NCBI RefSeq assembly: GCF_011764565.1
Contig: NZ_AP022871.1
Location: 5,456,320 to 5,520,319, forward strand
Length of the DNA: 64,000 nucleotides
Reading direction: 5' to 3'
From: Phytohabitans suffuscus
GTDB lineage: Bacteria > Actinomycetota > Actinomycetes > Mycobacteriales > Micromonosporaceae
Part shown: positions 8,342 to 16,547 of the stretch, in pieces
How positions within the stretch are numbered: position 1 is the first letter of the stretch
Layout of the letters: each line of letters starts with the position of its first letter
Translations under genes and position numbers: made by a program
The notes under the pieces: model-generated
What the model saw: only the letters and a program-made list of their open reading frames with translations
The model's database searches: none
Told to the model about the DNA's origin: nothing

Positions 8342-8542
8342 GTGCGGCTCACGGATTTCTGGGCGCGGTTGGAGCAGGCGTTCGGCCCGGCGTACGCGGC
8401 CAGCCTCGCCTCCGACCAGGTGCTGCCGCAGCTCGAAGGCCGGACCATCCGGGAGGCGCTCGACGCCGGCATGCCGACGGTGGCCGTGTGGCGGGCGGTG
8501 GTGGCCGCGTACCCCGATCGGGTGCCCAATCGACTTCACTGA
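8342..8542 (+). CDS. DUF3046 family protein
   Basis: A 66-residue soluble protein (RLTDFWARLEQAFGPAYAA at the start, VWRAVVAAYPDRVP near the end). DUF3046 proteins are conserved in actinobacteria and typically sit immediately before recA, as here. The function is unknown. The GTG start overlaps the region after the MFS stop by a 3-bp gap with AGGAGGG upstream, a strong ribosome site. Confidence 0.88.
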   Translation: MRLTDFWARLEQAFGPAYAASLASDQVLPQLEGRTIREALDAGMPTVAVWRAVVAAYPDRVPNRLH

Positions 8543-8600
8543 GTGACTTTTCGGCACCGTTCGGTTAACGGACGCTGTGTGTGGCGTGTTGCCCCTTGCG

Positions 8601-8616
8601 TCGTACAGGTGTTCGG
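8601..8616. promoter_or_regulatory. SOS (LexA) box upstream of recA
   Basis: TCGTACAGGTGTTCGG matches 14 of 16 positions of the actinobacterial LexA site TCGAACRNRYGTTYGA. It lies 84 bp before the recA start. LexA is encoded at 39604-40401 in this window. Confidence 0.75.
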
Positions 8617-8619
8617 CTA

Positions 8620-8647
8620 TTGTCCACAGCTGGGGTGCTTGTCCACA
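8620..8647 (+). promoter_or_regulatory. two DnaA boxes upstream of recA
   Basis: TTGTCCACA occurs twice, at 8620-8628 and 8639-8647, 19 bp apart. This is the DnaA-box sequence preferred in high-GC actinomycetes. Both lie between the SOS box and the recA start, in the same orientation. Confidence 0.55.
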
Positions 8648-8699
8648 GGTTGCGGCTCGTCGGCTGTTTTCTGTCGGACCCAGCGCCTAGCGTGTCCGC

Positions 8700-9811
8700 G
8701 TGACGAGAAGCTCTTCGGCGAAGACGCCCGCGAAGGCGGCGAATGTAGGGGTGGCGGCAATGGGGGCAGCAGGAACACCTGACCGGGAAAAGGCGCTAGA
8801 CCTGGCTCTGGCGCAGATCGACAAGCAGTTCGGCAAGGGGTCGGTCATGCGGCTGGGCGAGCGCCCGGTCATCCAGACCGCGATCATCCCGACCGGCTCG
8901 ATCGCGCTCGACGTGGCCCTCGGCGTGGGCGGCCTGCCCGCGGCCGCGTGGTGGAGATCTACGGCCCGGAGTCGTCCGGTAAGACGACCGTCGCGCTGCA
9001 CGCGGTGGCCAACGCCCAGCGGGCCGGCGGCATCGCCGCGTTCATCGACGCGGAGCACGCCCTCGACCCGGAGTACGCGAAGGCGCTCGGCGTCGACACC
9101 GACCAGCTGCTCGTCTCCCAGCCCGACACCGGTGAGCAGGCGCTGGAGATCGCCGACATGCTGGTCCGCTCCGGCGCGCTCGACATCATCGTCATCGACT
9201 CGGTGGCCGCGCTGGTGCCGCGCGCCGAGATCGAGGGCGAGATGGGCGACAGCCACGTCGGCCTCCAGGCCCGCCTGATGAGCCAGGCCCTGCGCAAGAT
9301 CACCGGTATCCTCAACAACTCCGGCACGACCGCCATCTTCATCAACCAGCTCCGCGAGAAGATCGGCGTCATGTTCGGCTCGCCGGAGACCACGACGGGT
9401 GGCCGCGCGCTCAAGTTCTACGCCTCGGTCCGCCTCGACGTGCGGCGCATCGAGAGCCTCAAGGACGGCACCGACGTGGTGGGTAACCGCACCCGCGTCA
9501 AGGTCGTGAAAAACAAGGTGGCCGCGCCGTTCAAGCAGGCCGAGTTCGACATCATGTACGGCAAGGGCATCTCCCGCGAGGGCTCGCTCATCGACGTCGG
9601 CGTCGAGCAGAGCATCATCCGCAAGTCCGGCGCGTGGTACACGTACGACGGCGACCAGCTCGGCCAGGGCAAGGAAAAGGCGCGCGAGTTCCTGAAGGAA
9701 AACCCCGACGTGGCCGCCGAGATCGAGAAGAAGATCCTCGAAAAGCTCGGCGTCGGGCAGGGCGCGGGCGACGAGGCCGGTGGGGTCGAGCTGCCCCCGG
9801 TCGACTTCTGA
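8700..9811 (+). CDS. recA: recombinase RecA, with a single-base frameshift
   Basis: RecA polymerises on single-stranded DNA, drives strand exchange and triggers LexA self-cleavage. The first 82 codons read correctly from the GTG at 8700, up to LGVGGLP, then the frame is lost. The rest (Walker A GPESSGKTT, FIDAEHALDPEYAKALG, Walker B region, IFINQLREKIGVMFG, and the C-terminal IEKKILEKLG) continues in another frame to the stop at 9811. Adding one C to the CCC at 8937-8939 restores the expected GLPRGRVVEIYGPE and a normal 370-residue protein. Every core motif is intact, so this is more likely a sequence error than a dead gene. SOS and DnaA boxes precede it and recX follows after 11 bp. Confidence 0.93.
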
Positions 9812-9822
9812 CCCGGCACACC

Positions 9823-10632
9823 ATGGCCGGACGACGGCGTGGCGCGCGTTCGGGGCGGGGCTGGGACGCCGCACCGCCCCGCGCGCGTTCCACAGTGGAT
9901 GGTGCCGCTCCGGCACGCTCCCGCCGCCGGGTGGCGCAGCCGCCGCTCGGCCCCGACGAGGGCGAGTTCGAGTGGCCCGAGGGAGCGGTGCCGGCGGATT
10001 CCGGCCTGCCCCGGGTGACCCGGGCGAGCGCGCTCGAAGCCGACGACGACCGCGCCGCCGGCGCCGGGCCGCCCGCGCCCGAGCGGGAGCCGCGCGACGA
10101 GGCCGAGCGGGCCCGCGAGATCTGCCTCAGCCTGCTCGCCGTCCGCCCGCGCACCCGCGCCGAGCTGGCCACCGCGCTCGCCCGGCGGGGCATCTCGCCC
10201 GAGGTCGCGGTGCGGGTGCTGGAGCGCTACGACGAGGTCGGCATCATCGACGACGCGGCGTTCGCCCACGCCTGGGTCTCCAGCCGCCACCACAGCCGCG
10301 GCCTGGCCCGCCGCGCCCTCGCCAGCGAGCTGCGCCAGCGGGGCGTCGACGCCGACACCGCCGGTGCCGCCCTCGACGACCTCGACCCCGACACCGAGGC
10401 GGCCACGGCGCGGGCGCTCGTCGACCGCAAGCTGCGGGTGGCCCGGGGTGCGCCTGAGGCCGTCTTCCGCCGGCTGGTGGGCATGCTGGCCCGCAAGGGC
10501 TACGGTCCGGGCTTGGCCATCCGCGTGGTCAAGGACGCGATGGCGGCCCAGAGCGCCGAGGCGGCCGAGTTCGCCGACGGCGTCGACGCGGACGCGCTGG
10601 CCGATCTGGAGAGTGGCGACCGCGCCGAGTGA
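9823..10632 (+). CDS. recX: regulatory protein RecX
   Basis: RecX binds RecA filaments and limits their activity. The C-terminal about 155 residues carry the three-helix repeats of the family (EICLSLLAVRPRTRAELATA, DEVGIIDDAAFAHAWVSSR, RGLARRALASELRQRGVDAD). The N-terminal about 95 residues are Arg/Ala/Pro-rich and low complexity, making the protein (269 residues) longer than the usual 150-200; such extensions are common in Micromonosporaceae. Start ATG is 11 bp after the recA stop; translational coupling with recA is likely. No partner-independent promoter was seen. Confidence 0.92.
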   Translation: MAGRRRGARSGRGWDAAPPRARSTVDGAAPARSRRRVAQPPLGPDEGEFEWPEGAVPADSGLPRVTRASALEADDDRAAGAGPPAPEREPRDEAERAREICLSLLAVRPRTRAELATALARRGISPEVAVRVLERYDEVGIIDDAAFAHAWVSSRHHSRGLARRALASELRQRGVDADTAGAALDDLDPDTEAATARALVDRKLRVARGAPEAVFRRLVGMLARKGYGPGLAIRVVKDAMAAQSAEAAEFADGVDADALADLESGDRAE

Positions 10633-11249
10633 CCCGGGCCTCCGCAGGGGAGCGTTCCCATCCTGCGCCACACGGCGGGGCCCGCGGTGTGGGCGGTGCC
10701 GCGCGAGACGACGCGTGCCCAGGTGGGCTGGAAGACACGCGGACGATGCCGGATGGCACGATGGCACCCGGCGATCGCGCTCTGGTGGAAGCCGCGATGA
10801 CCTTTGGGTTGACCTCCAGGTCGTCCGAATGATCGCACTTGTCGGCTGAAAAATGTGTGGCGTTCGTGACTCGTCCCGGAATGCCCGTACCGGCTATGAC
10901 CTGCGTGTGAGCGTTCCACTGCCGTACGTCCCGGGTTCGGTCGGATCATGGGTCCTTGACCGAACCGCCACTCGCGACCTAGCCTCGCGTTACAGACGAG
11001 GAAGCCCGACCATCGCAGGCTAATCGCACAACATAGATCGCGTAACAGTACGGCATCACTTTAGATCCGTCGTCGACCGGGCCGCGTCGACGGCGGCGTG
11101 ACATATCCGGCCAGTGGCGGTGCCCAGGTGGGTGCCGCTGGTGGTCGTACGTGCGGTCAGCTGCCTCGGTCGGGCGACACAGCCGTACGGCGCGTCAGTG
11201 GGCGGGCACAACCCGTCCCGCGGCGCCCGAGGCGGCGAAGGGAGGCGGC
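10633..11249. other. intergenic region recX-rny with candidate rny promoter
   Basis: No convincing gene. TTGACC (10956-10961) and TAGCCT (10980-10985), 18 bp apart, form a fair housekeeping-type promoter pointing toward rny, leaving a 5' leader of about 260 nt. The leader has no structure I recognise. Confidence 0.35.
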
Positions 11250-13028
11250 ATGGGCGGGTTGACCGCGGTACTGCTGATCGCGGTGCTGGCGCTGGCCGTA
11301 CTCGTGGTGGTTGCTCTTGTCCTTGGCGCGCGGGCCCTGCGTGCCCTGACGGCGGCGCAGCCGGCGGTGCAGCGGCCCGACGACCCCGCGTTCGTGGCCG
11401 AGCGAGACCGCCAGGAGGAGTCCCTGGCCGCGCTGCGCAGCGCGGCCGGTGAGGCGTCGTCCGCCGTGGAGCAGGCCAAGTCCGCCGCGACCGCGGCCCG
11501 CACCGACGCCGCGGAGGCCAAGGCGGAGGCCCGCGCGGCGCGCGCGGAGGCACGCCGGGTGCTCGACGCGGCCCGGACCGAGGCCGACACCATCCTGGAA
11601 CGGGCGCACCGCCAGGCCGAGGCGGACGCGGAGCAGGTGCGGGCGGCGGCGCGGCGCAGCGGCGAACGCGAGATCTCCGTGCTCAGCGCGACCGTCAAGG
11701 AGCAGGCCGCCGACCTGGAGCGGCGCACCGCACGGATCGACGAGCGGGAGCGGCTGCACACCGAGGAGGTGGAGCGCCTCTCCGAGCGTGACCGGCGGGT
11801 CACGGCGGCGGTGGCGGAGATCGCCGGGCGGGAGTCCGCGCTGGCGGAGCGCGAGACGGCGCTGGTCGAGGCCGAGGAGCTGCGGCGGCGCGAGCTGGAG
11901 CGGATCGCCGGGCTGACCGTCGACGCGGCGAAGCTGGAGCTTGTCGACGCGATCGAGGGGCAGGCCAAGCGCGAGGCCGCGCTGCTGGTGCGCGACATCG
12001 AAAACGACGCCCGCAACACGGCCGAGCAGCGCGCCCGCCACATCGTGGTCGACGCGATCCAGCGGGTGGCCAGCGAGCAGACCGCGGAGAGCGTTGTCAG
12101 CGTCCTCCACCTGCCCGGCGACGAGATGAAGGGCCGGATCATCGGCCGCGAGGGGCGCAACATCCGCGCTTTCGAGTCGGTGACCGGCGTCAACCTGATC
12201 ATCGATGACACGCCCGAGGCGGTCCTGCTCTCCTGCTTCGACCCGGTGCGCCGCGAGATCGGCCGCCTCACGCTGGAGAAGCTCGTGCTCGACGGCCGGA
12301 TCCACCCGCACCGCATCGAGGAGGTCTTCGAGACCGCCAAGCACGAGGTCGAGCGCCTGTGCGAGCGGGCCGCCGAGGACGCGCTCGTCGAGGTGGGCAT
12401 CACCGACCTTCACCCGGAGCTGACGACGCTGCTGGGCCGGCTGCGCTACCGCACGTCGTACGGGCAGAACGTGCTCAAGCACCTCGTCGAGACCGCGCAC
12501 ATCGCCGGCATCATGGCCTCGGAGCTGCGGCTGGACGCCCAGATGATCAAGCGGTGCGCCTTCCTGCACGACATCGGCAAGGCGCTGACCCACGAGGTGG
12601 AGGGGAGCCACGCGCTGATCGGCGCCGACCTGGCCCGCAAGTACGGCGAGCCGGAAGAGGTCGTCCACGCGATCGAGGCGCACCACAACGAGGTGCCGCC
12701 GCAGACCATCGAGGCGGTCCTCACCCAGGCCTCCGACGCCTGCTCGGGCGGGCGGCCCGGCGCGCGGCGGGAGAGCCTCGAGGCGTACGTCAAGCGGCTG
12801 GAGCGGATCGAGGAGATCGCCGCCGGCAAGACGGGCGTGGAGAAGGTCTTCGCCATGCAGGCCGGCCGCGAGATCCGCGTCATGGTCAAGCCCGACGACG
12901 TCGACGACATCGGCGCGGCCGTGCTCGCCCGCGACGTGGCCAAGCAGATCGAGGAGGAGCTGACCTACCCGGGCCAGATCCGCGTCACGGTGGTCCGCGA
13001 GTCCCGGGTCACGGAAATCGCTCGCTGA
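11250..13028 (+). CDS. rny: ribonuclease Y
   Basis: RNase Y is a membrane-anchored endoribonuclease that initiates mRNA decay. The 592-residue protein has an N-terminal helix (about residues 5-27), a long Ala/Glu/Arg coiled coil (about 45-270), a KH RNA-binding domain (MKGRIIGREGRNIRAFE, from about 293) and an HD domain with the metal-binding HDIGKALTHEVEG at about 439. The family is usually about 520 residues; the excess is in the coiled coil. The ATG at 11250 is chosen for the GGGAGG 4 bases upstream and because the membrane helix follows at once. Actinobacteria depend mostly on RNase E, so this is a secondary decay enzyme (knowledge of the group, not visible here). Confidence 0.93.
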   Translation: MGGLTAVLLIAVLALAVLVVVALVLGARALRALTAAQPAVQRPDDPAFVAERDRQEESLAALRSAAGEASSAVEQAKSAATAARTDAAEAKAEARAARAEARRVLDAARTEADTILERAHRQAEADAEQVRAAARRSGEREISVLSATVKEQAADLERRTARIDERERLHTEEVERLSERDRRVTAAVAEIAGRESALAERETALVEAEELRRRELERIAGLTVDAAKLELVDAIEGQAKREAALLVRDIENDARNTAEQRARHIVVDAIQRVASEQTAESVVSVLHLPGDEMKGRIIGREGRNIRAFESVTGVNLIIDDTPEAVLLSCFDPVRREIGRLTLEKLVLDGRIHPHRIEEVFETAKHEVERLCERAAEDALVEVGITDLHPELTTLLGRLRYRTSYGQNVLKHLVETAHIAGIMASELRLDAQMIKRCAFLHDIGKALTHEVEGSHALIGADLARKYGEPEEVVHAIEAHHNEVPPQTIEAVLTQASDACSGGRPGARRESLEAYVKRLERIEEIAAGKTGVEKVFAMQAGREIRVMVKPDDVDDIGAAVLARDVAKQIEEELTYPGQIRVTVVRESRVTEIAR

Positions 13029-13043
13029 CCAGCGTGATAACGC

Positions 13044-13061
13044 AAACGTCCGCGGGCGTTT
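13044..13061 (+). terminator. candidate rny terminator hairpin
   Basis: AAACGTCCGCGGGCGTTT, an 18-bp near-palindrome, starts 16 bp after the rny stop. There is no T-run, as is common in actinobacteria. Confidence 0.4.
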
Positions 13062-13087
13062 CCGGATGATCCTTTCCACATTGGATT

Positions 13088-13130
13088 GAGCTACCGCGAC
13101 GCCCGTCGCGGTCCGGACCAATGCCGCTCT
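13088..13130 (+). repeat. A repeat, copy 2 (forward, 3' part degraded)
   Basis: Begins GAGCTACCGCGACGCCCG and continues to CCGGACCA, after which similarity fades. It faces the reverse copy at 14302-14359. Confidence 0.6.
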
Positions 13131-13237
13131 TCCTAGTTTGATCAAGGCCGCAGGCTGTGCGCTCTCTGAGGGGGCGCGGAAGTGCCACGAACGGCCGAGT
13201 GCTCGGGCGCGCAGAGATTTCCCCGCCCACCTGGAGT

Positions 13238-13313
13238 GGCCCGACTCCATGATCGACTTGAGGCGGGTGGCGTTGGGTCCGGACCGTCGCTCCCGTGGCC
13301 TCGCCCTCCGCGC
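13238..13313 (+). repeat. 75-bp repeat containing the 3' half of A (copy 3)
   Basis: Starts CCGACTCCATGATCGACTT and ends in the A 3' half (CCGGACCGTCGCTCCCG to CCCTCCGCG). It matches 14011-14085 over its full length with scattered substitutions. Confidence 0.6.
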
Positions 13314-13923
13314 TCCACGCCCACCCCGGTCACCCTCCCCTCCGCTCTACGCCAGCGCTAGGACCGCGGCTCGCCCTCAGCTCTGCTTTCCCTATCGGAA
13401 GCACCACCTCGGCCCCACGCGGGTTCGTGGAATCCCTCCAAAGATCCGCCCGCCGCGTGGCCCCGGCCCCTCCGGCCGCTGCGCGCCTCCGGCCGCTGCG
13501 CGCCCCCGGTTCCGGTCCGGCGCCGGTCCGGCTCTCGACCTCTGGCGTCCGGTCCGGCGTCCGATCCGGCCGCGGCCCGGCGTCCGATCCGGCCGCGGTC
13601 CGTCCGGCCGGTCGCTTGCCGCGCCAGGATCCCGGCAAACCCCGGGTTTGTGGCCTCCCGCCGTCTCGGACAGCGCAGACCCTTGGTTTTGCTGCCTCCT
13701 CCGGGCGCGGTGCTGGTGTCGCGGCTGGTCACCTGCGTGGGCCGGGTTCGTCTCGACGCTGGGGTTGGCGACGCCGGTGATCGTGGCGCAGGCGCGGGGT
13801 CGCGACGGTGCCCTCCGGCGTCAGAGCCGACCGCGTCGGGCGTCGGCGTCGAAGCGACACCGACCCAGCGACCCTTCGGGAGCCAGAGTCCGGTTCGTCC
13901 CCATTGGCCAGTGGGTCGTGGGC

Positions 13924-13980
13924 GGCGGTTGCCTTTGTGGGGGCGGCTCGCGTCCACAAGCACCCGGAACCGATCTCTCG
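13924..13980 (-). repeat. E repeat, copy 2
   Basis: Near-identical to 1118-1174 over 57 bp. Confidence 0.6.
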
Positions 13981-14010
13981 CGCCACACGGTAAGTGGACA
14001 AATCAGCGCG

Positions 14011-14085
14011 GGTCCGACTCCATGATCGACTTAGGGTGAGTGGCATGGGTCCGGACTGTTGTTCTCGCGGCCTCACCCCTCCGCG
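14011..14085 (+). repeat. 75-bp repeat containing the 3' half of A (copy 4)
   Basis: Second copy of the segment at 13238-13313; both carry the piece CCATGATCGACTT in front of the A 3' half. Confidence 0.6.
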
Positions 14086-14301
14086 TCCCACACCGCCGCT
14101 TCGCAAGGGTCCGCGTCCCACATCCCCCTTGCTTCGCAAGGGGCGTACGTACCGGGCGCGCGATCTCGCCTGGATCGGCTTCGCCGATCCGCTGAGACAC
14201 CGACTCCGGGGGAGCGTTACGCCCGGCTTTTGCGCCGGGCGATCAGCTGATCGTGGACGCCAACCGCCCCCGGCGGTGTACAAGCATCCGGTTGTGGGAC
14301 C

Positions 14302-14359
14302 GCGGAGGGTGAGGCCGCGGGAGCAACGGTCCGGACCACCGCGGGCGTCGCGGTAGCTC
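14302..14359 (-). repeat. A repeat, copy 5 (reverse, complete)
   Basis: Full-length reverse copy ending GCGGTAGCTCAAAT; lies 53 bp from the gluD stop, at the end of the island. Confidence 0.7.
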
Positions 14360-14411
14360 AAATGTCTATTGTGGATTTTGACCGGGTCGAGCCGCGACCG
14401 GGCGGGCGGCT

Positions 14412-15383
14412 TCAGACCTTGGCGGGCTCGATCTCGGCGGCGAGGGCGGCCGGTGGCTGTTCGGTGGGGAGGGCGGCGGTCTTGCGGCCGCGGGCCAGGC
14501 GGCGCTGGACGTACTCGGCGAGCTTGGAGAGCGCGTAGTTGACCACGATGTAGATGGCGCCGACGACGAAGTAGACCTGGATCGGGTTGGGCTCCGGGAG
14601 GGCCTGGATGATCTGGCCGCTGACCCGCAGCACCTCCTCGTAGCTGATCATGAAGCCGAGCGAGGTGTCCTTGAGCACCACCACCAGCTGGCTGATCAGG
14701 GCCGGCAGCATGATGCGGAACGCCTGGGGCAGCAGGATCATGCGCGTGGTCTGGAACGAGCTGAGGCCCATCGCCTCCGCCGCCTCGCGCTGGCCGCCGG
14801 GCAGGCCCTCCATGCCGGAGCGCAGGATCTCGCCGATGACCACCATGTTGTAGAGGGTTAGGCCGATGACCAGGTACCAGAGGATGTCGCCGAGGTCGAC
14901 GCCGAGCTCGGGCAGGGCGGCGGCGACGAAGAAGATCGTGATGACGACCGGCAGGCCGCGGAAGATCTCGACGAAGAAGCGGGACAGGACGCTCAGGAAC
15001 CAGCTGAGCGCGCGCAGGGCGAGCGCGGCGGGCTTGGCCAGTCCGGTGAACGTGCGGCGGCTCAGCGCCTTGAGCTGGATGCGCAGCACGGCGAGGGCGG
15101 TGCCGAAGACGAGCGAGGAGACGAGCGCCAGCGCGGCGGCGGTCAGCGTGGCGACGAAGCCTTCCCGCAGCCGCGCCCACACCAGGGAGAAGACCTCGTT
15201 GTCCGGGTCGATCAGCGGGCCCCACAGCTCCATCGAGAACTGGCCCTGCTCGTCCAGCGGCCGGTAGACGAGGTAGTAGGCGCCGGCCACCAGGGCGAGG
15301 ACGGCCACGACGCTGAAGACGAGCGTGAAGCGACGGGCGCGCGGGCCGGGCGCGTCGTAGAGGACGGTCTGCTGGTCCTTCAC
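14412..15383 (-). CDS. gluD: amino acid ABC transporter permease (GluD-type)
   Basis: One of two permeases of a polar amino acid importer of the glutamate type. The 323-residue protein has an N-terminal helix at about 20-40, a long periplasmic loop and the typical His/Glu permease region with the coupling motif EAAEAMGLSSFQTTRMILLPQA at about residues 207-228. The C-terminal tail is hydrophilic. The GTG at 15383 is preceded by GGAGGAACA; this ribosome site lies in a partial copy of the 123-bp array, and the stop of a small repetitive open frame overlaps the GTG as GTGA. Last gene of gluABCD. The assignment to glutamate rests on similarity of the four-gene layout to Corynebacterium gluABCD. 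Confidence 0.88.
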   Translation of the reverse strand: MKDQQTVLYDAPGPRARRFTLVFSVVAVLALVAGAYYLVYRPLDEQGQFSMELWGPLIDPDNEVFSLVWARLREGFVATLTAAALALVSSLVFGTALAVLRIQLKALSRRTFTGLAKPAALALRALSWFLSVLSRFFVEIFRGLPVVITIFFVAAALPELGVDLGDILWYLVIGLTLYNMVVIGEILRSGMEGLPGGQREAAEAMGLSSFQTTRMILLPQAFRIMLPALISQLVVVLKDTSLGFMISYEEVLRVSGQIIQALPEPNPIQVYFVVGAIYIVVNYALSKLAEYVQRRLARGRKTAALPTEQPPAALAAEIEPAKV

Positions 15384-15754
15384 TGTTCCTCCGGGTTCGC
15401 TCGCTCGTGCGGCGCTGAAGGCGACGTCTTCCTCCGCCGGCCCGAAACCCCGACTTCGTCGGCGGGCCGGCTCCGTCCAGGCGCCGCCGCGCCAACTCGC
15501 TCGCGCTGAATCATCTGGTTCGCTCGCTCGTGCGGCGCTGAAGGCGACGTCTTCCTCCGCCGGCCCGAAACCCCGACTTCGTCGGCGGGCCGGCTCCGTC
15601 CAGGCGCCGCCGCGCCAACTCGCTCGCGCTGAATCATCTGGTTCGCTCGCTCGTGCGGCGCTGAAGGCGACGTCTTCCTCCGCCGGCCCGAAACCCCGAC
15701 TTCGTCGGCGGGCCGGCTCCGTCCAGACGCCGCCGCGCCAACTCGCTCGCTCAC
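15380..15754 (-). CDS. uncertain small repetitive open frame coupled to gluD
   Basis: A 124-codon open frame made of three 41-residue units (each containing GRRRKTSPSAPHERAN). Its GTG start has the same GGAGGAACA ribosome site as gluD, and its TGA overlaps the gluD GTG. The unit length of 123 bp keeps the frame open by being divisible by three. It matches no family I know, is Arg/Ser/Pro/Ala-rich, and is more likely a by-product of an expanded repeat that preserves translational coupling from gluC to gluD than a functional protein. Ribosome profiling or proteomics would decide. Confidence 0.25.
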   Translation of the reverse strand: MSERVGAAASGRSRPADEVGVSGRRRKTSPSAPHERANQMIQRERVGAAAPGRSRPADEVGVSGRRRKTSPSAPHERANQMIQRERVGAAAPGRSRPADEVGVSGRRRKTSPSAPHERANPEEQ

Positions 15755-15787
15755 TGTTCCTCCGGGTTCGCTCGCTCGTGCGGCGCT
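15394..15787. repeat. 123-bp tandem array between gluC and gluD
   Basis: Three near-identical units start at 15394, 15517 and 15640 (spacing exactly 123), followed by a partial fourth from 15765. Each contains the inverted repeat GCCGGCCCG / CGGGCCGGC around an inner CCGACGAAGTCGG hairpin. Differences between units are very few, so the expansion is recent. The segment with the gluD ribosome site and GTGA appears at both ends of the array. Confidence 0.9.
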
Positions 15788-15800
15788 TTGGGCGGCGGCT

Positions 15801-16508
15801 TCACCGGGCCACCGCGCGGCGGCGTTCGATGTGGTCGAGGAGGAGGCCCAGGGGCACGGTCATGATGAGGAACCCGATCGAGACGCCGATGAAGACCGGG
15901 ATGATCGGCTCGCCGAGCGCGCTCGTGAGGTTGACCCCGGAGTTGGACAGGTCGCCGACCAGGCCGAAGAAGCCGGCCAGCGCGGAGTTTTTGATCATGG
16001 CGATGATCACGCTGCCGAGTGGCACGATGGCTGCCTTCCACGCCTGGGGCAGCACGACGTGGCGTAGGTTCTGCGTGAAGGTCAGGCCGATCGCGCGGGC
16101 CGCTTCGGCCTGTCCGGGCGGTACCGCGTTGATGCCACTGCGGATCGCCTCGCAGACGAACGCTCCTGTGTAGACACTGAGCGCGACGATGGCGAAGCGG
16201 AAGTACGGGATGTCGACCCCGAGCCGGGAGAAGAGCGTCGTCAGCCCCGGGATGCGGAGGAAGTCGGCGTTGGAGCCGAGCGCGGGGAGCCCGAACGCCG
16301 CGAAGAAGAACACGATCGTCAGCGGGCAGTTGCGGAACACGGTCACGTACGCCGAGCCCACCCAGCGCAGCGGCGGGACCGGGGAGATCCGCATGACCGC
16401 GGCGACGGTGCCCAGGAGCAGGGCACCGATCGCGGATAGCAGGCAGAGCTGGAAGGTGAGCCAGAGGCCGCTGGCGAAGACGTCGAGGTGGTCGACCAAC
16501 ACACTCAC
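15801..16508 (-). CDS. gluC: amino acid ABC transporter permease (GluC-type)
   Basis: Second permease of the importer, 235 residues, with the coupling motif EAARAIGLTFTQNLRHVVLPQA at about 135-156 and about five helices. It starts with ATG after the substrate-binding-protein gene (39 bp gap). The reading frame ends before the 123-bp array. Pairs with GluD in the membrane. Confidence 0.88.
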   Translation of the reverse strand: MSVLVDHLDVFASGLWLTFQLCLLSAIGALLLGTVAAVMRISPVPPLRWVGSAYVTVFRNCPLTIVFFFAAFGLPALGSNADFLRIPGLTTLFSRLGVDIPYFRFAIVALSVYTGAFVCEAIRSGINAVPPGQAEAARAIGLTFTQNLRHVVLPQAWKAAIVPLGSVIIAMIKNSALAGFFGLVGDLSNSGVNLTSALGEPIIPVFIGVSIGFLIMTVPLGLLLDHIERRRAVAR

Positions 16509-16547
16509 GGGAATCTCCTACCGCTCACCTTCCAGCTGCCGTTCGAA

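Larger units (their letters stand above)
13062..14411. other. gene-free repeat island 2 (between convergent rny and gluD)
   Basis: About 1.35 kb without a credible gene. It contains a partial forward A repeat at the left (13088), a reverse complete A repeat at the right (14302-14359), two copies of a 75-bp repeat that includes the second half of A (13238-13313 and 14011-14085), and an E repeat with a diverged second copy. Between 14095 and 14240 there are several small hairpins, for example CTTGCTTCGCAAG and GATCGGCTTCGCCGATC. The A copies face each other, as at 19.9 and 25.4-26.3 kb. Confidence 0.6.

Noticed and set aside
8620..8647. Replication origin suggested by DnaA boxes
   Set aside because: Only two boxes, no AT-rich unwinding region and no dnaA or dnaN nearby; a regulatory role is more sensible.
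8700..9811. recA as a true pseudogene
   Set aside because: All motifs remain on both sides of a one-base gap at a C run, and other genes in the window show the same kind of change; sequence error is preferred.
11157..13250. Long open frames antisense to rny, nrdJ, miaB and other genes
   Set aside because: These arise from GC-rich codon structure on the opposite strand; they lack ribosome sites and family motifs, and the sense frames encode well-known proteins.
15394..15787. CRISPR array
   Set aside because: The whole 123-bp unit repeats without unique spacers, and no cas genes are near.
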